This document shows positions 1 through 8,522 of a DNA stretch of 64,000 nt, one piece after another. The position numbers and the translations under genes were made by a program. Each line of letters begins with the position of its first letter. The first letter of the stretch is position 1. The notes beneath the pieces were generated by a model. The model was not told the DNA's origin. It searched no databases and saw nothing but the letters and a program-made list of their open reading frames with translations. This DNA comes from Bacteroidales bacterium (lineage in GTDB: Bacteria > Bacteroidota > Bacteroidia > Bacteroidales > Marinilabiliaceae): contig JAKSLD010000005.1 of the NCBI GenBank assembly GCA_024401395.1, forward strand, positions 62,001 through 126,000. The letters are read 5' to 3'.

Positions 1-1
1 G

Positions 2-475
2 ATTCCAGTCATGATGAGCCTCGGTTCTTTGTACGACTACCTACAGGGTATCCAGTCTCTCCTCGCTCCAGCAATGTGCGCCGTATTTGCTATGGGTATC
101 TTCTTCAAGTGGATTACTCCTAAGGCTGGCGAGTGGACAATGATCCTCGGATTCCTCATCGGTATGGTTCGCCTCCTTACTAACGTACTCACTGATACAG
201 GTCACGCTACAATGGATGGCGCATTCTGGGATTGCACAGCTTGGTTCTGGCAGACTAACTGGCTCGTATTCGAGTGCTGGTTGCTCGTATTCCTCCTCGT
301 TTTCATGTGTGTCGTATCAATGTTCACACCTAAGCCTTCTGCTGCTCAGATAGATGCTATCACTTTGACAGCCGATTTCAAGAAGACTATCAAGGAGAGC
401 TACAATGTATGGGATTACGTTGGCACATTCGGCGTAATCGCTCTTTGCGGAGCATTCTACTGGTACTTCTTCTAA
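2..475 (+). CDS. Sodium/solute symporter (SSS family), C-terminal part
   Basis: The reading frame is already open at the first bases, so this is the last ~157 residues of a longer gene; the ATG codons at 11 and 14 are internal. The sequence shows four to five hydrophobic segments, including one around LLAPAMCAVFAMGIFF and a tryptophan-rich pair of helices, then a polar stretch and a final helix ending in aromatic residues. This resembles the C-terminus of Bacteroidetes sodium/sugar cotransporters of the SSS family (inner membrane). Its place directly upstream of araD, araA and the kinase suggests it imports L-arabinose or a related sugar; that substrate is inferred from context only. Confidence 0.75.
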   Translation: MPVMMSLGSLYDYLQGIQSLLAPAMCAVFAMGIFFKWITPKAGEWTMILGFLIGMVRLLTNVLTDTGHATMDGAFWDCTAWFWQTNWLVFECWLLVFLLVFMCVVSMFTPKPSAAQIDAITLTADFKKTIKESYNVWDYVGTFGVIALCGAFYWYFF

Positions 476-492
476 AAACAACAATATTAGAG

Positions 493-525
493 AGTGGTGT
501 GTGACCAAGAGTGTTGCACACCACT
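493..525 (+). terminator. Hairpin between symporter and araD
   Basis: A 9-bp perfect stem (AGTGGTGTG at 493-501 and CACACCACT at 517-525) starts 18 bases after the symporter stop. No strong T-run follows, so it may be a weak terminator or an mRNA-processing or stabilising hairpin inside the arabinose operon rather than a true stop. Confidence 0.35.
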
Positions 526-560
526 TACTCTTATACACAACAATAACAGACAATTAACTT

Positions 561-1271
561 ATGCTTGAAGAATTGAAGGAAAAAGTCTTTAAAGCTAACC
601 TAGATCTGGTTAAGCAAGGACTTGTTATTTTTACATGGGGCAATGTCTCAGGTATCGACCGCGAGAAGGGCCTCGTAGTAATCAAGCCATCGGGCGTCAG
701 CTACGACGATATGAAGGCTTCGGATATGGTCGTTGTCGACCTCAATACTGGTAAGGTTGTGGAGGGCGACTTGAACCCTTCTTCTGATACTCCTACTCAC
801 CTTGTACTTTACAGAGCGTTCCCTAATATCCAAGGTGTTGTTCATACTCACTCTACTTACGCTACAGCATTTGCTCAGGCTGGTCAGGATATCCCAAATA
901 TCGGTACTACTCACGCCGACTACTTCTATAAGGCTATCCCATGTACTCGCGACATGACTAAGGAGGAGGTAGAGGGTCAGTACGAACTCGAGACAGGTAA
1001 TGTAATCGTAGACGAGATATTGAATATCCGTAAGATTAATCCTGACCATACTCCAGCAGTTCTTGTCAAGAACCATGGTCCATTCTCGTGGGGTACTTCT
1101 CCAGACAACGCTGTCTACAATGCTAAGGTTATGGAGCAGTGCGCTAAGATGGCTTTCATCAGCTTCTCTATCAACCCTATGACTACCATGAACCCTCTCC
1201 TCGTGGAGAAGCACTACAACCGTAAGCACGGTCCTAATGCTTACTACGGCCAGAAGGGTCAGAAGCACTAA
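561..1271 (+). CDS. araD: L-ribulose-5-phosphate 4-epimerase
   Basis: Converts L-ribulose 5-phosphate to D-xylulose 5-phosphate, the last step that feeds L-arabinose into the pentose phosphate pathway; cytoplasmic. The 236-residue protein is a class II aldolase/epimerase fold of the usual AraD length (about 231). Visible signatures are the N-terminal TWGNVSG and KPSGVSYDD motifs, the zinc ligands in the [10 protein letters not shown] segment, a further histidine in TTHADYF, and [10 protein letters not shown] near the C-terminus. It lies between the symporter and araA, all on the plus strand. The ATG at 561 gives the full family N-terminus. Confidence 0.96.
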   Translation: MLEELKEKVFKANLDLVKQGLVIFTWGNVSGIDREKGLVVIKPSGVSYDDMKASDMVVVDLNTGKVVEGDLNPSSDTPTHLVLYRAFPNIQGVVHTHSTYATAFAQAGQDIPNIGTTHADYFYKAIPCTRDMTKEEVEGQYELETGNVIVDEILNIRKINPDHTPAVLVKNHGPFSWGTSPDNAVYNAKVMEQCAKMAFISFSINPMTTMNPLLVEKHYNRKHGPNAYYGQKGQKH

Positions 1272-1283
1272 TGTTTCTTTCTA

Positions 1284-1337
1284 TATAGCTCTGACTATAC
1301 TCTCTATAGGCTCTCTATAGACACTCTATAGGCAGAG
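1284..1337 (+). repeat. 11-bp-period intergenic array (element A)
   Basis: Short tandem array between araD and araA, built from units such as TATAGGCTCTC (1305-1315), TATAGACACTC (1316-1326) and TATAGGCAGAG (1327-1337). The two units upstream (1284-1304) are 12 and 9 bases long. No conserved head sequence is seen. It belongs to the dispersed family described in the findings and lies inside an apparent operon. Confidence 0.7.
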
Positions 1338-1399
1338 ATATTTTAGTCGGGTAATTATAATTTAGAATAAACAATAAAACAATATAATACACAGAATAC

Positions 1400-2941
1400 A
1401 TGGCAAACGTATTTGATAATCTGGAGATTTGGTGGCTTTCTGGTACTCAGTTGCTCTATGGAGAGCAGGTACTCGGCCAAGTTGACGCTCACTCTAATGA
1501 GATGATCGCAGGTCTTAATGCTAGCGGCAATATCCCTGTTAAGATAGTATATAAAGGTACTGTTAAGTCGGCTCAGGAGGCTGAGAACCTCATGAAGGCT
1601 GCTAACAGCGATGATAAGTGCGCAGGTGTAATCACTTGGATGCACACTTTCTCACCAGCTAAAATGTGGATCAAGGGCCTTCAGGCTTTGCAGAAGCCTC
1701 TCTGCCACTTCCACACTCAGTTTAATGCTGAAATTCCTTGGAATGAGATCGACATGGATTTCATGAACCTCAACCAGTCGGCTCACGGCGATATCGAGTT
1801 CGGCCATGCTTGTACTCGTATGCGCGTAGCTCGCAAGGTGGTTGTCGGTTTCTGGAAGGATGTCAACGCTCAGAAGCAGATTGGCGTATGGGCTCGCGTA
1901 GCAGCAGCTGTTGCTGATGCTAAGAAGACTCGCTGCCTCATGTTCGGTATGAATATGAACAACGTATCTGTAACTGATGGCGACCGCGTAGAGTTTGAGC
2001 AGCGTCTTGGTTACCACGTAGATTACTACCCAGTATCTTCTTTGATGAACTATTTCAAGAAGGTAACAGATGCTGATGTCGATGCTCTCGTTGAGACTTA
2101 TAAGAAGGAGTATACTATCAAGATTGATGAGTCTGGCGAAAAGGTATACTGGGAGAAGGTTCGCAATGCTGCTAAGGCTGAAATCGCTATCCGTCGCGTA
2201 TTGAAGGATGAGAATGCAACAGTATTCACAACTAACTTCGACGACCTTGGTGATGCTGATATCAATGATCCTAATTTCTGTGGTTTCGACCAGATTCCTG
2301 GTCTCGCTTCACAGCGTTTGATGGCCGAGGGTATCGGTTTCGGTGCTGAGGGCGACTGGAAGACAGCTTGTCTCTGCCGTTCTTTGTGGATCATGAACCA
2401 GGGTCTTCCAAAGGGCTGCTCTTTCCTTGAGGACTATACTCTCAACTTTGCAGAGAAGCAGACTTCTATCCTCCAAAGCCACATGCTCGAGGTTTGTCCT
2501 ATGATCGCATCGGATAAGCCAAAACTCGAGGTTCATATGCTCGGTATCGGTATCCGTAACCAGTTCACAGCTCGTCTCGTGTTTACTTCTAAGACTGGTG
2601 CTGGTATCAAGGCTACTGTTGTCGACCTTGGCAACCGTTTCCGCCTCATCACACAAGAGGTTGAGTGCATCGAGCCTAAGCCTATGCCAAAGCTCCCTGT
2701 TGCATCAGCACTCTGGGTACCACAGCCAACATTCGAGATCGGTGCAGGTGCTTGGATTCTCGCAGGTGGTACACACCACAGCGCATTCTCATACGACCTC
2801 ACTGCAGAGTATTGGGAGGATTTCGCAGAGATGACTGGTATCGAGTTCATCAACATCGACAAGAATACAACAATCAGCGGCTTCAAGCAGCAGCTTCGCA
2901 ACAACGAGGTTTACTACATGCTCAATAAGGCGCTTAAATAA
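1400..2941 (+). CDS. araA: L-arabinose isomerase
   Basis: Interconverts L-arabinose and L-ribulose in the cytoplasm, the first catabolic step. The 513-residue product has the normal AraA length (E. coli enzyme about 500). Recognisable blocks are the N-terminal IWWLSGTQLLYGEQ, CAGVITWMHTFSPAKMW, GFGAEGDWKTACL with the first catalytic glutamate, the SFLEDYTLNF and QSHMLEVCP segments carrying the second glutamate and a metal-binding histidine, and GGTHHSAFSYDL near the end with the second metal-binding histidine. Codon use is strongly biased, as in highly expressed genes. It sits 128 bp after araD, across repeat element A. Confidence 0.97.
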   Translation: MANVFDNLEIWWLSGTQLLYGEQVLGQVDAHSNEMIAGLNASGNIPVKIVYKGTVKSAQEAENLMKAANSDDKCAGVITWMHTFSPAKMWIKGLQALQKPLCHFHTQFNAEIPWNEIDMDFMNLNQSAHGDIEFGHACTRMRVARKVVVGFWKDVNAQKQIGVWARVAAAVADAKKTRCLMFGMNMNNVSVTDGDRVEFEQRLGYHVDYYPVSSLMNYFKKVTDADVDALVETYKKEYTIKIDESGEKVYWEKVRNAAKAEIAIRRVLKDENATVFTTNFDDLGDADINDPNFCGFDQIPGLASQRLMAEGIGFGAEGDWKTACLCRSLWIMNQGLPKGCSFLEDYTLNFAEKQTSILQSHMLEVCPMIASDKPKLEVHMLGIGIRNQFTARLVFTSKTGAGIKATVVDLGNRFRLITQEVECIEPKPMPKLPVASALWVPQPTFEIGAGAWILAGGTHHSAFSYDLTAEYWEDFAEMTGIEFINIDKNTTISGFKQQLRNNEVYYMLNKALK

Positions 2942-2950
2942 TTTATAATT

Positions 2951-3001
2951 GACAATTGATAATTGGTAATTATGTTTTCATGATTACCAGTTATCATTGT
3001 C
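2951..3001. repeat. Long inverted repeat between araA and the kinase
   Basis: Two arms of about 20 bases (2951-2970 and 2983-3001) are near-perfect reverse complements around a 12-base loop; the arms are AT-rich, with cores TAATTGGTAAT and ATTACCAGTTA. The structure fills most of the gap between araA (stop 2941) and the kinase start at 3021, so it would form a strong stem-loop in the mRNA just ahead of the kinase. It could act in mRNA stability or in lowering kinase expression relative to araA. Confidence 0.6.
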
Positions 3002-3020
3002 TTTTGTTTTGTATCATAAG

Positions 3021-4613
3021 ATGAAGAATTTTATTGAATCAGGTAAGGCCATTCTTGGTATCGAGTTTGGTTCTACACGTATAAAGGCTGTTCTTATCGA
3101 TGATAATAATAAGCCTATCGCTCAGGGTAGCCATGCTTGGGAGAATCAGCTCGTAGATGGTCTCTGGACATATTCTATAGACGCTATCTGGGCTGGTCTT
3201 CAGGATTGCTACGCTGATCTCTGCAAGGACGTAAAAAAGCAGTATGGTTGCGATATTACCAAACTCGCAGCTATCGGTATCAGTGCCATGATGCACGGCT
3301 ATATGGCTTTCAACGAGAAGGATGAGATCCTCGTTCCTTTCCGTACTTGGAGAAATACTAATACTGGCGCAGCAGCTGCTGAGCTTTCTAAGCTCTTCAA
3401 CTATAATATTCCTCTTCGTTGGAGTATCTCTCACCTCTACCAGTGCATCCTCAATAACGATGCTCATGTCAAGGATATCAAGTTCCAGACTACTTTAGCT
3501 GGTTATATCCACTGGCAGCTCACTGGAGAGAAGGTTCTCGGCGTAGGCGACGCTTCTGGTATGATTCCTGTCGACCCTAAGACTAAGTCTTATAACGCCG
3601 ACATGGTTGATAAGTTCAATAAGCTTATCGCTCCTAAGGGTTATAGCTGGACTCTCCTCGATATCTTCCCTAAGGTTCTCGTAGCTGGCGAAAATGCTGG
3701 CGTACTCACAGCAGAGGGTGCTAAGAAGCTCGACGTGTCTGGTAAGCTTCAGGCTGGTATTCCTTTCTGTGCTCCAGAGGGTGATGCGGGTACAGGTATG
3801 GTTGCTACTAACGCTGTTAAGCAGCGCACTGGTAACGTATCTGCAGGTACTTCTTCTTTCTCTATGATTGTTCTCGAGAAGGATCTCTCTAAGCCTTATG
3901 AGCCTATCGATATGGTGACTACTCCTGATGGTAGCCTCGTAGCTATGGTTCACTGTAACAACTGTACTTCCGACCTCAATGCTTGGGTGGGTCTCTTCAA
4001 GGAGTCGCTCGAACTTATGGGTCATAAGGTTGATATGGACGAACTTTATGGCAAGTTGTACAATAACGCCCTTACAGGTGATGCTGATTGTGGTGGTCTC
4101 TTGGCTTATAACTATATATCTGGTGAGCCTGTAGCCGACTCAAGCCTCACTGAGGGTCGCCCTATGTTCGTTCGCTCTGCTAACGATAAGTTCAACCTTG
4201 CTAACTTTATGCGCGTTCACCTCTATGGCTCTATCGGCGTATTGAAGCTTGGTAATGATATCCTCCTCAAGGAGGAGAAGATCAAGATCGATCGCATCAC
4301 TGGTCATGGTGGTTTGTTCCGTACAAAGGGCGTAGGTCAGCGTGTTCTCGCTGCTGCCTTGAACTCTCCTATCTCTGTAATGGAGACTGCTGGTGAGGGT
4401 GGCGCTTGGGGTATCGCTCTCCTCGCAGCTTATGTCGTAAATAACGATAAGAAGCAGAATCTCGCAGATTACCTCGATTCTAAGGTATTCGCAGGTAATA
4501 CTGGCGTAGAGATTGCTCCTACAGCCGAGGATGTTGCTGGTTTCAACGCTTATATTGAGACATACAAGGCTGGTATCGCTATCGAGAAGGCTGCTGTAGC
4601 TAATAAAAAATAA
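3021..4613 (+). CDS. araB: FGGY-family sugar kinase, probable L-ribulokinase
   Basis: An FGGY carbohydrate kinase of 530 residues, which by context phosphorylates L-ribulose between the AraA and AraD steps. The N-terminal nucleotide-binding block [27 protein letters not shown], the glycine-rich [17 protein letters not shown] and the C-terminal [15 protein letters not shown] and [17 protein letters not shown] are all present. Sequence style is closer to xylulokinase-like members than to E. coli AraB, as for the Bacteroides arabinose-operon kinase, so the symbol rests on operon context. I chose the ATG at 3021; an in-frame TTG at 2997 would add eight residues but lies within the inverted repeat. 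Confidence 0.88.
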   Translation: MKNFIESGKAILGIEFGSTRIKAVLIDDNNKPIAQGSHAWENQLVDGLWTYSIDAIWAGLQDCYADLCKDVKKQYGCDITKLAAIGISAMMHGYMAFNEKDEILVPFRTWRNTNTGAAAAELSKLFNYNIPLRWSISHLYQCILNNDAHVKDIKFQTTLAGYIHWQLTGEKVLGVGDASGMIPVDPKTKSYNADMVDKFNKLIAPKGYSWTLLDIFPKVLVAGENAGVLTAEGAKKLDVSGKLQAGIPFCAPEGDAGTGMVATNAVKQRTGNVSAGTSSFSMIVLEKDLSKPYEPIDMVTTPDGSLVAMVHCNNCTSDLNAWVGLFKESLELMGHKVDMDELYGKLYNNALTGDADCGGLLAYNYISGEPVADSSLTEGRPMFVRSANDKFNLANFMRVHLYGSIGVLKLGNDILLKEEKIKIDRITGHGGLFRTKGVGQRVLAAALNSPISVMETAGEGGAWGIALLAAYVVNNDKKQNLADYLDSKVFAGNTGVEIAPTAEDVAGFNAYIETYKAGIAIEKAAVANKK

Positions 4614-4626
4614 TAATCACAATACG

Positions 4627-4668
4627 GGAGGTAATACACATACATAAGTAGGTGTACTATCTCCTTTT
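4627..4668 (+). terminator. Hairpin with T-rich tail after the kinase
   Basis: GGAGGTAATACAC (4627-4639) pairs with GTGTACTATCTCC (4652-4664) with two mismatches, followed by TTTT. It lies between the kinase stop (4613) and the epimerase start (4684), so it may be a partial terminator within the operon. Confidence 0.5.
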
Positions 4669-4683
4669 ATTCACATAAGCATC

Positions 4684-5850
4684 ATGAAAAAAACTATTCT
4701 AAGTCTTGTTGCTGCACTCGCATTGGTATCATGCGCACAACAAGCAAAAGAGGCAACTCTCGGCCTTACAGAACAGCAGTTCGGTACTGCAGAGTATGAC
4801 GGCCAGCAGGTTAAGCTCTTTACAATTAAGAATGCTAAGACTGGTATGGTAGCTCAGCTCACCAACCAGGGCGCTAAGCTTGTAAGCCTTTTCACACCAG
4901 ACAAGGACGGCAAGATGGGCGATGTGGTACTTGGCTATGCTACTGCTGCTGAGTATGCAAAGTGCGACAACGAGAAGGGCGTAGGCGAGCCTTTCTTTGG
5001 AGCTACTATCGGTCGTTACGGCAACCGTATAGCTGGCGGTAAGTTCATTCTTCAAGACGAGGAGATACAATTGTGCCAGAATGAGCGTCGCAGCACTAGC
5101 CTTCATGGCGGTTTCAAGGGATATCACTCTCAGATGTTCGGCGTAAAGGAGCAGACAGAGAGCAAGGTAGTCTTCACTCTCCACGATGCCGACGGCACAA
5201 TGGGCTACAAGGGTAATGTAGAGGTAGAACTTGCATACGAGCTTTGCGATTGTGGCGGTTTGAAGCTTACATATACTGCAACAACAGATGCTCCTACTGT
5301 AATCAACCTTACACACCATTCTTTCTTTAACCTCAATGGTGAGGATGGCGCAGAGACTATCAACGACCATATCCTTATGATTCCTGCTGAGAGCATTACT
5401 CCAGTCGATTTCATGCTCATCCCTACTGGTGAGTTTATGCCAGTAGCTGGTACAGCATTTGATTTCAATACTCCTCATGCTATTGCCGACAGCCTCGAGA
5501 GCGACCACATGCAGATGAAGCTTGGTGGTGGTTATGACCATAACTGGGTTCTCTCTTCTCAGGCAGACGAGAACGGTCTCCGTGTAGCTGCAGAGGTTGT
5601 AGCACCAAAGACTGGTCGTAAGATGACAGTTCTCACTACAGAGCCAGGTGTTCAGTTCTATGGTGGTAACTTCCTCAACAATACTCAGGTTGGCAAGAGC
5701 GGCAAGACATATCCAAAGCGTTCTGCACTCTGCTTGGAGACTCAGCACTTCCCTGATTCTCCTAACCATGAGAACTTCCCTACTACAGTTCTCCTTCCTG
5801 GGGAGACATACAACCATGTATGTATCTACAAGTTTGACGTAGTAAAGTAA
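4684..5850 (+). CDS. galM: Aldose 1-epimerase, lipoprotein
   Basis: A mutarotase of 388 residues that interconverts alpha and beta anomers of free aldoses. The N-terminus is a lipoprotein signal (basic MKKT, hydrophobic run, lipobox LVSC with the cysteine near residue 17), so it acts outside the cytoplasm, probably on sugar released by surface glycosidases. Family signs are FFGATIGRYGNRIAGG, the histidine block LTHHSFFNLNG, the GGYDHNW motif and the catalytic glutamate in TTEPGVQFYGGN. It is the last gene of the arabinose run, followed by a good terminator. A periplasmic mutarotase next to araBAD genes is also seen in other Bacteroidales. Confidence 0.94.
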   Translation: MKKTILSLVAALALVSCAQQAKEATLGLTEQQFGTAEYDGQQVKLFTIKNAKTGMVAQLTNQGAKLVSLFTPDKDGKMGDVVLGYATAAEYAKCDNEKGVGEPFFGATIGRYGNRIAGGKFILQDEEIQLCQNERRSTSLHGGFKGYHSQMFGVKEQTESKVVFTLHDADGTMGYKGNVEVELAYELCDCGGLKLTYTATTDAPTVINLTHHSFFNLNGEDGAETINDHILMIPAESITPVDFMLIPTGEFMPVAGTAFDFNTPHAIADSLESDHMQMKLGGGYDHNWVLSSQADENGLRVAAEVVAPKTGRKMTVLTTEPGVQFYGGNFLNNTQVGKSGKTYPKRSALCLETQHFPDSPNHENFPTTVLLPGETYNHVCIYKFDVVK

Positions 5851-5891
5851 ATCTGATAACGCATCAGTATTACAATACAACAGATATTATA

Positions 5892-5922
5892 GAGCAAGTC
5901 GGAAACGGCTTGCTCATTTTTG
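5892..5922 (+). terminator. Terminator after galM
   Basis: Stem GAGCAAG (5892-5898) with CTTGCTC (5909-5915), loop of 10 bases, then ATTTTTGT. It ends the arabinose operon 42 bases after the galM stop. Confidence 0.75.
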
Positions 5923-5992
5923 TCGCTCATTATACATCTCACTCCCCCACCCCGCAGCACCTCAACGCAAGTAATGCTACGCCATCTAAAAT

Positions 5993-6062
5993 AAAAAACT
6001 GCGATGAACAAGGGTCTTCCCCGAGTCTAGCCCGAGTGTCGACCGAGTATAGACCGACCCCC
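5993..6062 (+). repeat. 11-bp-period array with conserved head (element C)
   Basis: A poly-A run (5993-5998) leads into the head CTGCGATGAACAAGGG and then exact 11-bp units CCGAGTCTAGC (6021-6031), CCGAGTGTCGA (6032-6042), CCGAGTATAGA (6043-6053) and a partial CCGACCCCC. It lies just upstream of the promoter at 6078. The stretch 5923-5992 before it shows nothing I can assign. Confidence 0.8.
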
Positions 6063-6077
6063 AAAAAACTATAACAA

Positions 6078-6110
6078 TTTGTTTAACGCACTGATTTTTT
6101 ATTACCTTTG
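6078..6110 (+). promoter_or_regulatory. Promoter of the TonB-receptor operon
   Basis: A perfect Bacteroidetes-type pair: TTTG (6078-6081), 21 bp, TACCTTTG (6103-6110), matching the TAnnTTTG consensus. A start site around 6117 gives a leader of about 80 nt before the decayed lipoprotein gene at 6196, and the transcript would continue into the DUF4249 gene at 6517. Confidence 0.7.
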
Positions 6111-6195
6111 TATTAGTAAAACCACTGGAGTTAAGGGAGTGCTCTAGTACACGTTGGATAAAAATATAATAAAAACAGACTCCCGCACGTATAAC

Positions 6196-6488
6196 ATGAA
6201 GAAAACATTAAATAGCGCAATCAATATAAGCGCGATTTTGGGGCTTTTGACATTGTCTATGATTGTCAGTTCTTGCTCTGATAAAGTTTATGTATAGTGT
6301 TGCAGAAGATGTTACAATTCTATCCCTAGAGCAAGTAGAGATGGTATTATTCCGATGACGAAGACACCAATAATGGAAACTGGGCAGGATACAGAGATTT
6401 CTACTTTGCCAGCAATACGCACAGCATCATTCTAGACCCTAAAACTAATGAATCTGGATTTGGCAATTTGCCAATTTTGCGGAATTAG
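6196..6488 (+). pseudogene. Decayed lipoprotein gene
   Basis: An ATG at 6196 opens a clean lipoprotein signal peptide (MKKTLNS..., lipobox-like IVSSC) but stops after 33 codons at 6297. Further coding-like pieces follow in other frames: one around 6285-6350 reading VAEDVTILSLEQVE, another at 6339-6488 reading WYYSDDEDTNNGNWAGYRDF and onwards to a stop at 6486. Together they look like one secreted protein broken by at least two frameshifts or small deletions. It lies right behind a good promoter, so it was probably the first gene of the receptor operon. I cannot name the original family. Confidence 0.6.
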
Positions 6489-6516
6489 GATAATACAGAT
6501 TAATTTTGATTGTTCT

Positions 6517-7455
6517 ATGAAATTAAAAAATATACTTTCCATTGTTCCAGTTTTAGCAATGTCGGTAATTGTCGTATCTTGTATAGAAGAATATGATTTG
6601 TCAATACAAGGTGAGGTGGCGGATTACGTGTGTATAGATGCCGTTTTATCTACAAACGATTCTGTTCAGACGGTTTATGTTAGACATCTACACGATTTCG
6701 ATGTCTCTACACGTTGGGTTAGTACTTCAATTAATATTGTTAATGTTACTGATCCTTCAATCCCTAACGCTAAAATAAGATTAACTGATAATGACACGAA
6801 GGAAATTTATATATATGAAGAAGTTCGTACATATGACCGCAATAAGCCAGATTTGTATTTTTACCATTATGAATTGAATAATTTCAAACCAATAGTTAAC
6901 CATACATATACAATAGATATTGAAGTTTGTGGTAAGAATTACACGTCTACACAGACTGTCCATCGAGCTCCTATTATAGATACGATTACGGCTAGGCCAT
7001 ACTGGGATTCTGAATATTTAGACAAGGCAAAACGACCCGTGGTCCATTTAACCGATACGGAACCTGATAGTGTAAACTATTGTATCTTTATTGAGGATCG
7101 TTCAGTCAGCCATATTAGAGGATTGCATCGTTATGATGGTGCCATACATAATCTGCCATATTCACTTTTCTCGGACGAAGGTTCAAAACTGCAGAGATAT
7201 ATCATAAATCTACCGCATGGCATGGGAAATTATGAGTATGATAAATCGACGTCGGGCATTACTAGTACAGAAGTATGGTCGTTGAGTGAGGAGAACTATG
7301 TGTTTTTCAGAGAAATGCAGAAACAAATGGAAACAGATGGGGGAATCTATACTCCATATTCGAGGACACCACCTACGAATTTTGAAGGAGAGAACGTCTT
7401 GGGGCAGTTTATAGCCACGGATGTATATCGTTATGAATTTAGTTGGTCTTTTTGA
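6517..7455 (+). CDS. DUF4249 lipoprotein
   Basis: A 312-residue predicted outer-membrane lipoprotein (basic start, hydrophobic run, lipobox-like VIVVSC). I chose the ATG at 6517 because it opens the signal peptide; the ATG at 6448 would put 23 polar residues in front of it. Conserved blocks such as YVCIDAVLSTNDSVQTVYV, EVWSLSEENYVFFREMQ, DGGIYTPYSRTPPTNFEG and VLGQFIATDVYRYEF near the end match DUF4249 proteins, which in Bacteroidetes accompany TonB-dependent receptors that have no SusD partner. Its C-terminal blocks recur in the partial protein at 63423-63999. Role inferred: surface or periplasmic partner of the receptor at 8523. The gene is more AT-rich than its neighbours. Confidence 0.8.
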   Translation: MKLKNILSIVPVLAMSVIVVSCIEEYDLSIQGEVADYVCIDAVLSTNDSVQTVYVRHLHDFDVSTRWVSTSINIVNVTDPSIPNAKIRLTDNDTKEIYIYEEVRTYDRNKPDLYFYHYELNNFKPIVNHTYTIDIEVCGKNYTSTQTVHRAPIIDTITARPYWDSEYLDKAKRPVVHLTDTEPDSVNYCIFIEDRSVSHIRGLHRYDGAIHNLPYSLFSDEGSKLQRYIINLPHGMGNYEYDKSTSGITSTEVWSLSEENYVFFREMQKQMETDGGIYTPYSRTPPTNFEGENVLGQFIATDVYRYEFSWSF

Positions 7456-7573
7456 ACGTTTACTGTTTATATTTACCCACATATATGTATTATTATAAAT
7501 TAGGCATATATGTTTATTAAACAGTTAATTATTTCATGAGATTATTAATCCTATTAGTACATTTCATTGACTT

Positions 7574-8503
7574 ATGAAGTTGATGCATATAAAGATTTTA
7601 GTACTATCAGCTATAGCTATTTTTTGTAGTTGCTCGAGAAGCTATGACGGATTTGTACCTGTAGCAATGGTTGATGGGACACCTATATACCTTGAACAAA
7701 TTGACAGAGAATATGAAAGCGCGATATACAATCATAATATTGTAGTATATGAATTAAGAGATATGGCTTTGAATTCATATATTGGATACTTACTCCTTCG
7801 TGAAGAATCGCAAAAGATTGGGGGAACAGAAATGGATGTGCTAAGTGCCTTCGCATTACGCAGAGGTGATACTTGTATTGACAATTCAGAGCAACTATTT
7901 AGATATAAACAAGAATTGATTGATTCATTAAAGAGAGAACATGATATTAAAATATCATTATTAGAGCCATTGGCACCTGCCCTTGATTTGGATTCTGTGT
8001 TCCAAATAATGGTGTCAAGTGCTCCGTCTCCTGTCACATTGACACTTGTTGCTGATATTTCATGTGAATCTTGCCGCAAAGCGTACCCAATATTCAAGGA
8101 TATTTCAAAGTTGTATGCTGGTCGTATTAATTGCAGATACATAGATTTTGCCCCCGTATCAGACATTTATTCTAAAGCTCTGACTATATCCGAATGGAAT
8201 GACAAGGGTGCAGTTTTACTAGATTCTCTAATGACAACTGCGTGTCCCCCAGACTCAACGAAAGTAATTAATATACTATCAGGATTAGGGCTAGATGTAA
8301 GTTGCATAGCAGAAGAAGAAACTAACAAGAATCTAACAGAAATGATTGATATAAATCATTATAGGATAAGTGCCAGCGGTATGGGGCAAACTCCTACCAT
8401 CTTAGTTAATAACAGACCATTAAGAAACCCATATTACAAAGAAGGAATTTGTTCTATGATAGAGCGCGCAATCTATGACTGCTCTCGACAACAAAATAAA
8501 TAA
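7574..8503 (+). CDS. Lipoprotein with SurA-like N-terminus and DsbA/thioredoxin-like domain
   Basis: 309 residues with a lipoprotein signal (AIFCSC, cysteine 18 or 20). Residues about 28-85 (AMVDGTPIYLEQIDREYE...) resemble the N-terminal helical chaperone region of SurA/PpiC-type proteins. Residues about 150-300 look like a thioredoxin fold: a strand, then the CESC motif (Cys164, Cys167) in ADISCESCRKAYPIF, and the typical Thr-Pro before the last strands in MGQTPTILVNNRPL. It is AT-rich and sits between the DUF4249 gene and the receptor, 19 bp from the latter, so it is probably co-expressed. Suggested role: a thiol/disulfide or folding factor for the receptor system. The paralogous locus at 61-64 kb has no such gene at this point. 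Confidence 0.65.
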   Translation: MKLMHIKILVLSAIAIFCSCSRSYDGFVPVAMVDGTPIYLEQIDREYESAIYNHNIVVYELRDMALNSYIGYLLLREESQKIGGTEMDVLSAFALRRGDTCIDNSEQLFRYKQELIDSLKREHDIKISLLEPLAPALDLDSVFQIMVSSAPSPVTLTLVADISCESCRKAYPIFKDISKLYAGRINCRYIDFAPVSDIYSKALTISEWNDKGAVLLDSLMTTACPPDSTKVINILSGLGLDVSCIAEEETNKNLTEMIDINHYRISASGMGQTPTILVNNRPLRNPYYKEGICSMIERAIYDCSRQQNK

Positions 8504-8522
8504 GATAAAATATTTAAGACAA

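Noticed and set aside
648-1268. 206-codon open frame antisense to araD
   Set aside because: Same reason: the plus-strand frame carries all AraD motifs and the antisense frame none.
4729-5880. 383-codon open frame antisense to galM
   Set aside because: It lies wholly over a clear aldose epimerase gene, has no recognisable domain, and its composition follows from the strong codon bias of the plus-strand gene.
8475-8522. Upstream start of the first TonB receptor
   Set aside because: It lies in the previous gene and would place 16 polar residues before the signal peptide.
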